DNA from: an uncultured Eubacterium sp.
Lineage (GTDB): Bacteria; Bacillota; Clostridia; Lachnospirales; Lachnospiraceae
Direction: 5' to 3'
Assembly (NCBI GenBank): GCA_910585745.1
Contig: CAJUFM010000021.1
Span: 1-41,830 of the forward strand
Length of the DNA: 41,830 nt
Below, in pieces: positions 7,482 through 15,788 of the stretch (positions are counted from its first letter, which is position 1; every line of letters begins with the position of its first letter). Under the pieces are notes generated by a model that had not been told where the DNA came from, did no database searches, and saw nothing but the letters and a program-made list of their open reading frames with translations. The translations under genes and the position numbers were made by a program.

Positions 7482-8381
7482 TTAATACTTATTTAAAAAA
7501 TAATACATTGCTTTCTTTGGACAAAGTTCATACATCTTTTCTTTTTCTAATGACGCATTTGCAATATCTTGAAGTGATTTATATTGCTCATACAATGTTT
7601 TAGCAAAAACGTATTCAACATTCACTACCTGTTCTTCATTAAGCCTATCATACAACTTTCGACACTCTATTTGGTATAGCAACTCTCCTTCCAACACTTT
7701 TCTTTTATTTGTAGTAATATGAGAGTATTGATCAAAATCCATATAATATTTAGACAAAATTTCTGGAACGTATGTAATTTCGTATCCTACAGATAACATC
7801 TTAAGGAGTAATTGAGAATCCTGCATTGATGGAACAAGCGAAAACAATCCAACTTTTAACAATGCCTCTTTTTTTGCCATCCACTGTGAAGTTTTGGCAA
7901 TACAATTCATTTGCATTGCTACGTACAGGCAATTGCCTTTATAAAACATACAGTCTCTATATACCACTCTTCCATGATTAATGTATTCACAATGTCCATA
8001 TACAATAGCCAATTTATCATTGTTCTCTATAAGAAATGTGTTCAGCTTCTTTTCTATGTTTTGTGGATAATATTCATCATCGTCATCTAAAAATGCAATA
8101 TAGTCACCTACAGCTACCATAATTCCATTGTTTCTTGCACCAGCACCACCTAAGTTACTTTCGTTTTTACAATATCTTACTTTAGGATTTACAGAGTATT
8201 TCTCCATTAAATGTTCTGTACTTTTGCGATATTCTGAATTTGGAGGATTATCATCTACAATAATTATTTCAATGTTCTGATAAGTTTGTCCAAGTGCACT
8301 TTTAATAGCTCGATCCAATGTATCATTACGTGAAAATGTTGGAATTATAATGCTAACTTTTTCTGATTTTCTTTTTATCAT
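7482..8381 (-). CDS. GT2-family glycosyltransferase
   Basis: This 299-residue protein starts with the family-2 nucleotide-sugar fold: SIIIPTFSRNDTLDRAIKS from residue 10, IVDDNPP at 41-47, GGAGARNNG near 78-86, and the acidic metal site FLDDDDEYY at about 98-105. No transmembrane helix is apparent, so it is probably cytosolic or peripheral. The ATG at 8379-8381 has an AAGGTAATT ribosome site. It is the first gene of the AT-rich operon, separated from the PHP gene by 39 nt. Together with the second glycosyltransferase it indicates that the cluster product carries one or more sugars. Donor and acceptor cannot be told from the sequence. Confidence 0.85.
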   Translation of the reverse strand: MIKRKSEKVSIIIPTFSRNDTLDRAIKSALGQTYQNIEIIIVDDNPPNSEYRKSTEHLMEKYSVNPKVRYCKNESNLGGAGARNNGIMVAVGDYIAFLDDDDEYYPQNIEKKLNTFLIENNDKLAIVYGHCEYINHGRVVYRDCMFYKGNCLYVAMQMNCIAKTSQWMAKKEALLKVGLFSLVPSMQDSQLLLKMLSVGYEITYVPEILSKYYMDFDQYSHITTNKRKVLEGELLYQIECRKLYDRLNEEQVVNVEYVFAKTLYEQYKSLQDIANASLEKEKMYELCPKKAMYYFLNKY

Positions 8382-8896
8382 AATTACCTTATTAAGTTGT
8401 CAACTATAAATAAGTAAATCTGAAAATTGCACAAAAATATTTTATTTCTCAATTTAAAAGCATGAAACGGCAAGAACAAAATTGTTTTGTTTGGTGTATA
8501 TTGCATATTTTTTTACATAAATTTGTATGGTATTCATAAATACAAAATATATGTTTTGGTTATTATTCAAATTTGCTCTTTTATAGTTGTCAATCTAAAA
8601 TGAATTTACACGAATTCATAATCAAAAATGTATTTTGCTGTAGATATAAAGGACATTTCCAGAAGAGAACGCCTTTGTTTTTGCATTGAATTGTTTCCTT
8701 CAATTGCAATAGGTATGTCTTTGCTTGTCGAATAATTACAGTAAATAAAATGAGTCTCATTGCAATTGCACGAACAATTAAGTTAGGCATACTTCTTTTC
8801 CAATGACATCTTTGATTGAACCTGCAATATAAATTACCTATTTAATATAATATATATATCCCAACTTTTTCTTCCTATAACAATGTAAATGCTCAC
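8382..8896. other. AT-rich gene-poor leader of the nine-gene operon
   Basis: About 515 bases lie between the first cluster gene and the decayed HTH gene. A TTGACA on the minus strand (8588-8593) with a weak TTGAAT 17 nt downstream could be the operon promoter, leaving a ~180-nt leader. A second GTTGACAAC occurs near 8397-8405, just before the first gene. At 8590-8790 (minus) a 66-codon open frame beginning MPNLIVRAIAM has a weak ribosome site. A second, shifted frame over the same DNA (for example NYSTSKDIPIAIEGNN) looks at least as protein-like but has an internal stop. Neither matches anything I know. A degraded gene or untranslated DNA is more likely than an intact gene. Confidence 0.4.
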
Positions 8897-9058
8897 CTAT
8901 AACCAATATCCAATGCTCATCATTTCTTCAAAAGAAACCGTATTACATATCAATTTTTTATTTAGGTTCTCCGTAGTCTAATCAATTCGCCTACAAAACT
9001 CTGCCAAACTAATATTCTTTTTCACACACAATTGCCTTATCATATCTGATGTTGTCAT
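8897..9058 (-). pseudogene. Decayed small XRE-type HTH regulator
   Basis: From ATG 9056-9058, behind a strong GGAGGTGGAGA site, the frame reads MTTSDMIRQLCVKKNISLAEFCRRID and then an in-frame TAG at 8978-8980. Reading through it continues TTENLNKKLICNTVSFEEMM up to another stop at 8897-8899. The two halves together match the small single-domain helix-turn-helix regulators common in Clostridia, where the first stop falls at the usual Gln of an IGQ(T/S)xQN motif. At least one nonsense mutation, plus loss of the C-terminal part, makes this a pseudogene, although promoter and ribosome site remain. A 26-residue peptide could still be produced. It was probably cargo or a regulator of the same lost mobile element as the neighbouring recombinase. 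Confidence 0.65.
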
Positions 9059-9084
9059 TCTCCACCTCCATCGACCTATTTATT

Positions 9085-9112
9085 ATTATAAATCTTACGG
9101 TTGACAATGCAA
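9085..9112 (-). promoter_or_regulatory. Sigma-A-type promoter before the decayed HTH gene
   Basis: On the minus strand TTGCAT (9112-9107) and a perfect TATAAT (9090-9085) are separated by 16 nt. The ribosome site and start of the decayed HTH gene follow about 20 nt downstream. Confidence 0.6.
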
Positions 9113-9129
9113 TATGGCTAAACCATACT

Positions 9130-9173
9130 TTGTCGAACTGCAAAGAACCTTGCAATTCATTGTCGAACTGCAA
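9130..9173. repeat. Two 14-nt direct repeats with 30-nt period
   Basis: TTGTCGAACTGCAA occurs at 9130-9143 and again at 9160-9173, exactly 30 nt apart. Between them CCTTGCA is complementary to the TGCAAGG at the end of the second copy. The pair sits between the 3' end of the broken recombinase and the promoter of the decayed HTH gene, so it may be an operator or a remnant of an attachment region. Confidence 0.6.
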
Positions 9174-9196
9174 GGCATTTGGTCATTTCCTATATT

Positions 9197-10729
9197 TTAT
9201 CTCTCCACATCTATTTCCAATCCCGATTTAAACTCCACCGTCAGCCTATTATCATACACCATAATTTTCTCCACCAGCCTCCGAACCAACTGCTCATCAT
9301 ATCCTAATGGCTCATTAGCCTGTTTCTCCAAAAAGGCTCTCATTTCCTCAATCCTCTGCCGCCTGCCATCCCTCTCCGCATCCTGTGTCAGAACATCCTG
9401 CCGCTGCTCCCGCAGTTTATGAATCTCATCCGCAACATTCTCATATTCCTTTTTGCCGTTTGCCAGCCGCAAGAGCTCCTGCTGCAACTCCTTCAGCCTG
9501 CGGTCAATCTCCGCAATCTGCTCCCCGCTTTCATTTTCCAGCACCTCTTTGATATTCTTCTCTAAAACAGGCAGGAATACATCCCTTCTGCCCAATATTT
9601 CCTGAATCGCCTTTACAACTGCGTCCTGCAGATCCGATTCCTGAATGGTCGGTGCAGCACATTTCTTCGGTCCATGCTCCACACGAGTGCAGCACCGCCA
9701 GACCGTAGAATGTTTTCCTCTATTGTTCCATGCAATCCTGCGGTAAATATCCCCGCATTTGGAGCAGTAAACAATGCTTGACAAAGCATATTTGCTACTA
9801 TAGACCAGTTTCTTCCTCTTTGCCCCGCTGTGGAGGTTTACCCTCCGCACCATCTCTTCCTGAACCTGCATATAAAGGTCACGGGGAATAATTGGCTCGT
9901 GGCTGTTCTCCACATAATACTGCGGTACAATGCCATTGTTCTTGACCCTCTTCTTGGAAAGAAAATCCACTGTATAGGTTTTCTGCAGGAGGGCATCCCC
10001 GATATACTTTTCGTTCTGCAATATTTTCTTCAACGTTTCCGGCCGCCACTTTGCCTTTCCCGCCGCTGTCAGGATGCCGTCTGCCTCCAGGCTTTTCCCA
10101 ATCTGTGCGAGGCTCGCCCCTTCCAGGTACTCCCGGTAAATCCGTTTTACAACCTCTGCCTCTTCCGGCTCAATAATCAGCTGCTCTTCCTCATCCTTCG
10201 TGTATCCAAGGAAATGGTTATGGTTGACCTGCACAAGCCCCTGCTGGTAGCGGTACTGCAGCCCAAGCTTCACATTCTGGCTAAAGGACTGGCTTCCCTG
10301 CTGTGCCAGCGCTACCATGATGGTAAGAAGCACCTCATACAGGGATATTCCTATCTTTTAACTGTCGGATGTATTTCAGACAGTCCAGTGTGTTTCTTGC
10401 AAACCGGCCGATGGACTTGATAATGACCATATTGATTTTACCCGGCATGCATTGCTCAATCATATGGTTAAACTCCCCACGTTTTCGCGTGTCAATGCCG
10501 GAAAGACCTTCATCCGCAAATATCCCGGCCAGTTCCCATTCGGGATTTTTCTGTATATATTCCGTATAATGTTCAATTTGTGCCTCATAGCTTGTCGCCT
10601 GTTCCTCGCTGTCCGTGGAAACACGGCAATAAGCAGCAACCCGCAGTTTTTACCCTCATCCTTTTCCTGACTCACAGCATGATATCTTGACGGGATGACT
10701 GTCACATTTGGTTTCTTGTTCGTCACCAT
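9197..10729 (-). pseudogene. Large serine recombinase, broken by a frameshift and an internal deletion
   Basis: The reading begins at ATG 10727-10729 after GGGGGAGGGGG (MVTNKKPNVTVIPSRY...). A frameshift in the A-run at about 10647-10651 breaks it. In the next frame the catalytic domain resumes as AAYCRVSTDSEEQATSYEAQ and runs to IIKSIGRFARNTLDCLKYIR. At about 10335 it meets TGA, where a short stretch expected between NIPV and VLLTIM is missing. A third frame then holds the recombinase domain (VKLGLQYRYQQG), a zinc ribbon (CSKCGDIYRR ... CCTRVEHGPKKC) and a C-terminal coiled coil ending at 9197. The order resolvase, recombinase, zinc ribbon, coiled coil fits integrases of Clostridial integrative elements. 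Two independent lesions point to real decay rather than a sequencing error. It sits divergent to the intact XRE regulator. Confidence 0.85.
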
Positions 10730-10887
10730 CCCCCTCCCCCCACTTATAAATACAACTCCACCGACCTCTTTTCTTCCCCTATAATCCGAAGAAAAAAAGT
10801 AGGTTTACACCATGCTAAAAAAGTATTGTCTCTCCACTTTTACTTTCTTGAAGTATGGTATTAACATGCTTGTTAGGAGGTTTTACC

Positions 10888-11235
10888 ATGAATTATAATC
10901 CAAAACCCTTTGGCACAGTTTTGAAGAATGCACGAATGGATAAAAAACTTACCCAGGCGGAATTGGCAGAAATACTTGATATCTCTTTATCCTATTTAAA
11001 AGACCTTGAGCGGTTTCGGAATAACCCCAGTTACGAGATCTTTGAGAAGGTAATACACTATTTTAACCTTTCGGCAGATACTGTGATCTATCCAAATAAA
11101 AATATAACCGATAATACATACCAGCAGATTGAACGTCTCTTAACCCGATGTGACAATGGACAGCTGGAAGTAATACTTGCCACCACCAAAGCATTGTTAT
11201 CCATGAATGGGACCTCCTCCAAATCAGAACAATAA
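10888..11235 (+). CDS. XRE-family helix-turn-helix regulator
   Basis: The 115-residue product carries an N-terminal helix-turn-helix of the Cro/C1 type: FGTVLKNARMDKKLTQAELAE, then LDISLSYLKDLERFRNNPS, occupying residues ~7-65. The helical tail contains QQIERLLTRCDNGQLEVIL. A longer frame starts 33 nt upstream, but ATG 10888-10890 is chosen because TTAGGAGG lies at good spacing before it. It is transcribed away from the broken serine recombinase across 158 nt, the usual arrangement for a repressor of an integrative element. It is probably a surviving regulator of that element; its operator may lie in the shared spacer. Confidence 0.8.
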   Translation: MNYNPKPFGTVLKNARMDKKLTQAELAEILDISLSYLKDLERFRNNPSYEIFEKVIHYFNLSADTVIYPNKNITDNTYQQIERLLTRCDNGQLEVILATTKALLSMNGTSSKSEQ

Positions 11236-11334
11236 GTAATATTTCGATCAAATAGACCCCCTTTTCTGATCTGGCTCGGCGGCACGATCTTGAACTCTGT
11301 TTCATCCTGCCGTCGAACTTCCCCCACATATAAA

Positions 11335-11376
11335 AGGCTCATTTCTGCACCTGGACTTCTGTGCAAGAATGAGCCT
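11335..11376 (-). terminator. Intrinsic terminator after the chemoreceptor gene
   Basis: A hairpin with 16-nt arms (AGGCTCATTCTTGCAC on the minus strand paired with its near-complement, two mismatches) is followed on the minus strand by TTTTATATG. It lies 53 nt after the stop of the chemoreceptor gene and closes the sensory operon. Confidence 0.7.
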
Positions 11377-11428
11377 GTCTATATCTATTTATTTCCCTAG
11401 CTCAATGGCACTAATCTGAACCCTGTCC

Positions 11429-13429
11429 TCAGACTTTAAAGGAGGCCACCGTCTGGTTCAAGAGTTCACTCAGCCGGAACAACTCTTCCATCTTCTCCAG
11501 TACTGCATTGGAATTTTCATTGGAACTCTGGGCAGACTGTTCCATGCCCTGCATATACACCGCGATCTCCCCCACCAGGGCAGCGATGGACCGGAGCGAC
11601 GCATTGATGCCCTCCATGCTGGCGCTCATCTGCCTGGAAGCAGTCCCCAGATCACCGGAGATCCCACTGTAAAATACAGCATCCTGTTTATACATTCTCG
11701 CCAGCTCCGTCATGCCTTGATAGTCCTTCATTACCTTTTCATTCATAAATTCTAATACTTCCCTGGACCTGCCGGACAGCACATTTACATTTTGCACCAC
11801 ATCCTCTGTCACCTGCCGGATCTTATCCACAGCTTCTCTGGAATTGTCCGCCAGCTGCCGGATCTCATCTGCCACCACGGCAAATCCCTTCCCCGCTTCT
11901 CCGGCTCTCGCCGCCTCAATGGAGGCATTCAGCGCCAGAAGGTTCGTCTGGGAACTAATGGAAAGGATTTCCTCAGTCAGCGTATCAATGTCCCGTACCC
12001 TCTGGCTGTCCGCAATGGCTTTTTCCAGTTCGGTCTTCGTCTCACTGTAAAGAGAAACCGCTTCTCTCTCCGATCTTTCTGAATTTTCATGCTGCTTTCC
12101 AGCGCGGCTCATGATATCACTTGACTGCTCTGCCGCCTCCCCGGCTTTCTTTGCCACATCTTCAACTAAAATACCTAATTCCTGTCCTGTAACCTTTATA
12201 TTTTCTGCCAGTTCATTTGCCTCGGTGGTCTGCTTCATTACCTGCACCACGGAATTTAGGATGTCAGATATCCCCTGGGACAGCACTGCCATCTCCGTAG
12301 ACGTTCCCTCCGCAATGGTTCCTATGCTCTCTGCTTCCTCTTTCGTATTGAGAATAATGCCCCGGATCTGCTGTTTTACCTCCGACGTCGCCTTGCGGAT
12401 CTGCTCTGTCTCATCCTTATATTCTTTTGGAATTCCTTTTTCACTAACTATATTTTCTGAAAAATCTCCTGAGGCAAACTGCTTTAACATCTGCACCGGA
12501 GCCAGCATCCTGCCGATCAGCCCTGCCATAAACACCGTGACAAGAGCGATGACCACCAGCGCCACCACGATCGCCACTACTAGCATGGCTGTCAGGGAAC
12601 TTAAGACATTGGCAGTCGGTACCACCACACCCAGTTTCCAGCTGCTGCCCTCTATGACTGAAACCGCAAAATAGCACTCCCTGCCATCGTAGTCCTCTCT
12701 CTTTACTACACCATGTTCCGTGTCTCCCATCAGATCAGACAGTCCAGGCATGATATCCGCCACTTTCACCGCGCTGTCCTCTTTCGGCTCATAATCTTTG
12801 TTTTTGTGGGCCACATACTGCCCGCTGCTGTCCGCCAGAAACCCGTATACACCCTCTTCGTAATTAATGCTTCCGGTCAGATCCGTTACAGTACCCAGCG
12901 TCACATCCAGACCAATAACTGCTGCCAGCTCTCCTTCTATGTAAACAGGTGATGCGATAGTGGTACACATCTGATTGGTGAGAACATCCCAATAGGGGTC
13001 TGTTACGATGGTGGCCTTTTTTTCCGCCGCCTGCTGATACCATCCGCGCTGTACCGGATCATATCCATCGGGTATTTCTGCATCCTGGTTGGACTGGATG
13101 AACTTGCTGTCCCTTGTTCCGCAATACAGATTTAAAAGCTCTTCTCTGCCCTCTGAATAAGTGTCCATCACAGACTGGATAAAAGCATCCTCCGTATTTC
13201 CCGCCGCTTCTAAGCTGTTGGATGCTCCCTCTGCCAGCATCTTCTCATTCTCAATCCATGTATTGATCTCTTCCGCATAACGGGCAGCATTTAGCTGTAC
13301 AGCCTCCGTCTGATTCCGGATCAGGTGCCTCCCTGCCACAATGACAATTCCCACCGTGGTCAGGATAATACTTACAGCAACGATAAATATAACGCTGATC
13401 GTCAATTTTCCTTTAATCGTTTTCCTCAT
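11429..13429 (-). CDS. Methyl-accepting chemotaxis protein with dCache sensor
   Basis: The 666-residue chemoreceptor begins with a transmembrane helix at ~9-33. An extracellular double-Cache-like sensor follows at ~40-270 with the typical QRGWYQQA and DPYWD segments. A second membrane helix (~278-303), a HAMP region and a long cytoplasmic signalling coiled coil complete it; the conserved hairpin tip is SSQTNLLALNASIEAARAGE and then GKGFAVVADEIRQLAD. Cache domains bind small ligands such as amino acids or carboxylates. The signal would pass through CheA/CheW, which are not in this window. The ATG at 13427-13429 has GGAGAGAGG. It lies only 24 nt after the histidine kinase gene, so this receptor is made from the same transcript as an AgrC-type two-component system. 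Confidence 0.93.
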   Translation of the reverse strand: MRKTIKGKLTISVIFIVAVSIILTTVGIVIVAGRHLIRNQTEAVQLNAARYAEEINTWIENEKMLAEGASNSLEAAGNTEDAFIQSVMDTYSEGREELLNLYCGTRDSKFIQSNQDAEIPDGYDPVQRGWYQQAAEKKATIVTDPYWDVLTNQMCTTIASPVYIEGELAAVIGLDVTLGTVTDLTGSINYEEGVYGFLADSSGQYVAHKNKDYEPKEDSAVKVADIMPGLSDLMGDTEHGVVKREDYDGRECYFAVSVIEGSSWKLGVVVPTANVLSSLTAMLVVAIVVALVVIALVTVFMAGLIGRMLAPVQMLKQFASGDFSENIVSEKGIPKEYKDETEQIRKATSEVKQQIRGIILNTKEEAESIGTIAEGTSTEMAVLSQGISDILNSVVQVMKQTTEANELAENIKVTGQELGILVEDVAKKAGEAAEQSSDIMSRAGKQHENSERSEREAVSLYSETKTELEKAIADSQRVRDIDTLTEEILSISSQTNLLALNASIEAARAGEAGKGFAVVADEIRQLADNSREAVDKIRQVTEDVVQNVNVLSGRSREVLEFMNEKVMKDYQGMTELARMYKQDAVFYSGISGDLGTASRQMSASMEGINASLRSIAALVGEIAVYMQGMEQSAQSSNENSNAVLEKMEELFRLSELLNQTVASFKV

Positions 13430-13453
13430 AACCTCTCTCCATTTCTATTTAAT

Positions 13454-14749
13454 TCACTGGTTCTTTGGCAGGTTCAACAGAATTCTGGCAATAAACATAC
13501 CATTCTCTATCGAAAACTCCGCCTCCCCATGATAATAAGATACTACCTTTAACACACTGGATATCCCGAGACCCCGGTCTGACACCGGCACCCCGTTTTT
13601 CAATCTTACGTCCTCCCCGCAGGTATTCCTGCACTGAACCACAATTTTTTTTCCTTTGCAGGTGACCTGAATATGGATTTTGTTTTCTGGCAAATGAGAA
13701 GCCATACAGCCATGGATCGCATTTTCAAATATATTGGCAATGATCACCACAAGATCCGTATCCCGGACAGCAATATCCCCTGGTACCTGAGCCTGCATGG
13801 TCACCTCGATATCTTCCTTTTTCGCCCGCCTGGCATAGACGGTCAGAATATTGCTGATAATCTCATTCCCACAGATACACTCTGTCTCCCGGTTCTCTAC
13901 ATCTTCCTTGTACTGCTTCACATAAGCAAGCAGTTTATCGGTCTCCCCGTTCCGGATATATTCTTCGATCAGAAGACAGTGATGGCGGATATCATGCCGG
14001 ATCCTCGCCGCCTGCTCTTTTGACTCGTTCATCAGCTCCAGCTGACGGTAAATAAAACGCTCATTGGTTTCCAACAGCTCCTTCTCCACATGATAACGCC
14101 ATTCCTTTCCTCTGTGCAGATAAAGCTGGAAAACCGTATACTGAATGATACCTGCCATAAAAAACAACAGTACTGTCCTGATCACATGAAACATGGAAAA
14201 ATCATGCCTTCCCGGCCAGAATGCAGCAATAGCAGCGATCAGGATCGAAAGGACTACGGTGACACTGCTAAACCAGTCCATCTCCTCCCGCAGATAATCA
14301 ATCCCCTCCAGAAAACTTCTGCGGACCTTAACGGCGATCAGAAAAAGAATCACTACAGTCATTACCAAACGGATTAAAATATCTGCCCACATATCCTCCC
14401 CAAACCAGATACGCGAGGCATCAATGCCACAAAAAACCGTCAGGGAAAGAAGATAAAATCCAATCGTCAGTTTATATAACGAAAGATATAAAGTATCCCG
14501 GCTCATCTTCACGCAGAAGATTCCCATTAGCGGCAACAAAAGCATGCCGGCAAACCTCACAAAATTTTCTTTGTCAGCCAGATACCATAAGCTGAAACAG
14601 ACTACCGCCGCCAGGCCAAACAGGACATAGCACCAAATCGTTTTTTTCATGGACATCCTGGGACGATCCAGCAGCAGAAATACTGCCATCATCAGTCCTG
14701 CCCCCATAACATTACGCAGGGCCGCCACCCAGATAGAACCTCCTAACAT
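13454..14749 (-). CDS. AgrC-like (HPK10) sensor histidine kinase
   Basis: From ATG 14747-14749 the product has 431 residues. The first half is hydrophobic, with about six predicted membrane helices. The cytoplasmic half has the HPK10-type H-box RHDIRHH, an N-box NIFENAIHGC and a G-box SDRGLGISSV of a GHKL ATPase. This is the layout of AgrC/ComD-like peptide- or ligand-sensing kinases. The start is chosen because GGAGGAAGAG lies 5 nt upstream; the open frame extends to a TTG at 14779, inside a hairpin. It phosphorylates, presumably, the LytTR regulator encoded 136 nt upstream. No AgrD-like peptide or AgrB-like protease is seen nearby, so its ligand is not a locally encoded autoinducer. Confidence 0.88.
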   Translation of the reverse strand: MLGGSIWVAALRNVMGAGLMMAVFLLLDRPRMSMKKTIWCYVLFGLAAVVCFSLWYLADKENFVRFAGMLLLPLMGIFCVKMSRDTLYLSLYKLTIGFYLLSLTVFCGIDASRIWFGEDMWADILIRLVMTVVILFLIAVKVRRSFLEGIDYLREEMDWFSSVTVVLSILIAAIAAFWPGRHDFSMFHVIRTVLLFFMAGIIQYTVFQLYLHRGKEWRYHVEKELLETNERFIYRQLELMNESKEQAARIRHDIRHHCLLIEEYIRNGETDKLLAYVKQYKEDVENRETECICGNEIISNILTVYARRAKKEDIEVTMQAQVPGDIAVRDTDLVVIIANIFENAIHGCMASHLPENKIHIQVTCKGKKIVVQCRNTCGEDVRLKNGVPVSDRGLGISSVLKVVSYYHGEAEFSIENGMFIARILLNLPKNQ

Positions 14750-14776
14750 CTCTTCCTCCATTCCAAAATACCAGAA

Positions 14777-14806
14777 CAAAAACCAGCACTTCTACGTACT
14801 GGTTTT
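14777..14806 (-). terminator. Terminator-like hairpin between regulator and kinase genes
   Basis: On the minus strand AAAACCAGTAC pairs, across a six-base loop, with GTGCTGGTTTT (one G-U pair), and the run continues TTTTTG. It lies in the 135-nt spacer after the response regulator and just before the kinase start, so it may act as a partial terminator lowering kinase and receptor expression relative to the regulator. Confidence 0.5.
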
Positions 14807-14884
14807 ATTTTAATAGAAATCAATTTGTCTTAAAAGCACCATGGTACAAACTGCACTTTTAGGGGAACCATTTGCAGACCGAGA

Positions 14885-15625
14885 TCATTGCCTGTCCTCA
14901 CAATCCTCACAATAATATCCAAAATAACTCTCTCTCAACGGATGGTATGATCCTCTGGGAAGATAGATCTTATCCCCGTTATCCAGTTGCAGTTCCCTCG
15001 TATTCAGGCTGTTTACATGTTCCAGATTGACAATATAGCTCATGCCTGCCTTTACAAACTCCGGACTGCTGGCAAGCATATCATAAATCTTTGCCATGGT
15101 CATCCGCACCAGAAGCTGACTCCCGTCCGCCAGGTATATGCACTGGCTCTTTTTCTGCGCCTCACAAAATACAATATCTGGCACAAACACCTTATGGATC
15201 CTGTTTCCCACCTGTAGCGACAGATATTTTTTCTGTTTCCTGCCCAACTTATCAAATATCCTGTCAAGAACGGGAAACAATTCCTTTTCCTTAACCGGCT
15301 TGACAAAATACTGGACAGCATCCACACGAAATGCCTCCAGTGCAAAGTCCTTAGATGTGGTCACAAAAATGATCCTGCATCCGTTTCCCATCCTGCGGAG
15401 TTCTTTCACCACATCTATGCCCAGTCTATCCGGCAGATAAATGTCCATAAATAACAGATCCGGCACATATTCTTTTTTCTGTACTTTCTGGAGCATTTCT
15501 TCCGCATCTGTAAATCTCTGAACAGAAAAATCACATGTTTTATGTTGTTTTCGGTATGCCTCTAATATATTTTCTTCTTTATCTAATTCCACTATCTCAT
15601 CATCACAAAGTGCAATACGATACAT
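14885..15625 (-). CDS. LytTR-family response regulator
   Basis: This 246-residue regulator has a receiver domain at ~1-125, with acidic CDDE at 8-11, the phospho-acceptor Asp in LLFMDIYLPD near residue 61, and conserved VTTS and QYFVKPV segments. A LytTR DNA-binding domain follows at ~135-240, with ISLQVG-like strands, FVKAGMSYIVNLEHVNSL and YLPRGSY. AgrA- and ComE-like regulators share this layout and pair with HPK10 kinases. The ATG at 15623-15625 has AGAGGGG upstream. It is the first gene of the three-gene sensory operon, with its own promoter about 40 nt upstream. Targets are not evident; LytTR proteins bind paired direct repeats. Confidence 0.9.
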   Translation of the reverse strand: MYRIALCDDEIVELDKEENILEAYRKQHKTCDFSVQRFTDAEEMLQKVQKKEYVPDLLFMDIYLPDRLGIDVVKELRRMGNGCRIIFVTTSKDFALEAFRVDAVQYFVKPVKEKELFPVLDRIFDKLGRKQKKYLSLQVGNRIHKVFVPDIVFCEAQKKSQCIYLADGSQLLVRMTMAKIYDMLASSPEFVKAGMSYIVNLEHVNSLNTRELQLDNGDKIYLPRGSYHPLRESYFGYYCEDCEDRQ

Positions 15626-15660
15626 TATCCATACCCCTCTTATTGTGTTTTACATATAAA

Positions 15661-15689
15661 TATATATCATATTTTTATAAGAACTTCAA
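15661..15689 (-). promoter_or_regulatory. Promoter of the sensory operon
   Basis: The minus strand shows TTGAAG (15689-15684), a 17-nt spacer, and TATATA (15666-15661) preceded by TG (extended -10). It lies 35 nt upstream of the LytTR regulator start. Confidence 0.6.
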
Positions 15690-15716
15690 GACATGATATA
15701 AAATTAGCAGCCAATA

Positions 15717-15767
15717 CCAAAAAGGAGTGCATTTTCTCCATTACCAGAGATTCAAATGCACTCCTTT
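15717..15767 (-). terminator. Intrinsic terminator after rpe
   Basis: Fourteen-base arms AAAGGAGTGCATTT and AAATGCACTCCTTT enclose a 19-base loop, and on the minus strand the hairpin ends in TTTTTGG. It lies 22 nt after the rpe stop and closes the long operon that begins at the lysine riboswitch. Confidence 0.85.
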
Positions 15768-15788
15768 ATCCTATTCCTGACAAACCAA

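Noticed and set aside
8463..8490. AACAAAA/TTTTGTT inverted repeat as a terminator or attenuator in the operon leader
   Set aside because: Seven A-T-dominated pairs with a three-base loop and no clear T-run are too weak to call in such AT-rich DNA.
8590..8790. 66-residue open frame on the minus strand (MPNLIVRAIAM...), considered as a precursor peptide for the AT-rich operon
   Set aside because: The ribosome site is weak, a shifted frame over the same DNA looks more protein-like, there is no glycine-rich leader/core boundary or conserved motif, and it lies away from the kinase and radical SAM genes.
9130..9173. Miniature CRISPR array
   Set aside because: There are only two repeats of 14 nt with a 16-nt spacer, and no cas genes in the window.
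10460..10729. Stand-alone 89-residue protein at the recombinase 5' end
   Set aside because: Its second half is the out-of-frame translation of the recombinase catalytic domain, so it is part of the pseudogene.
12111..12674. Long plus-strand open frame opposite the Cache chemoreceptor
   Set aside because: It is a shadow of the chemoreceptor coding sequence, with low-complexity Ser/Thr-rich composition and no ribosome site.
14747..14779. TTG-initiated longer form of the AgrC-like kinase
   Set aside because: The extension lies within a terminator-like hairpin, while the ATG at 14747-14749 has a well-spaced GGAGGAAGAG.
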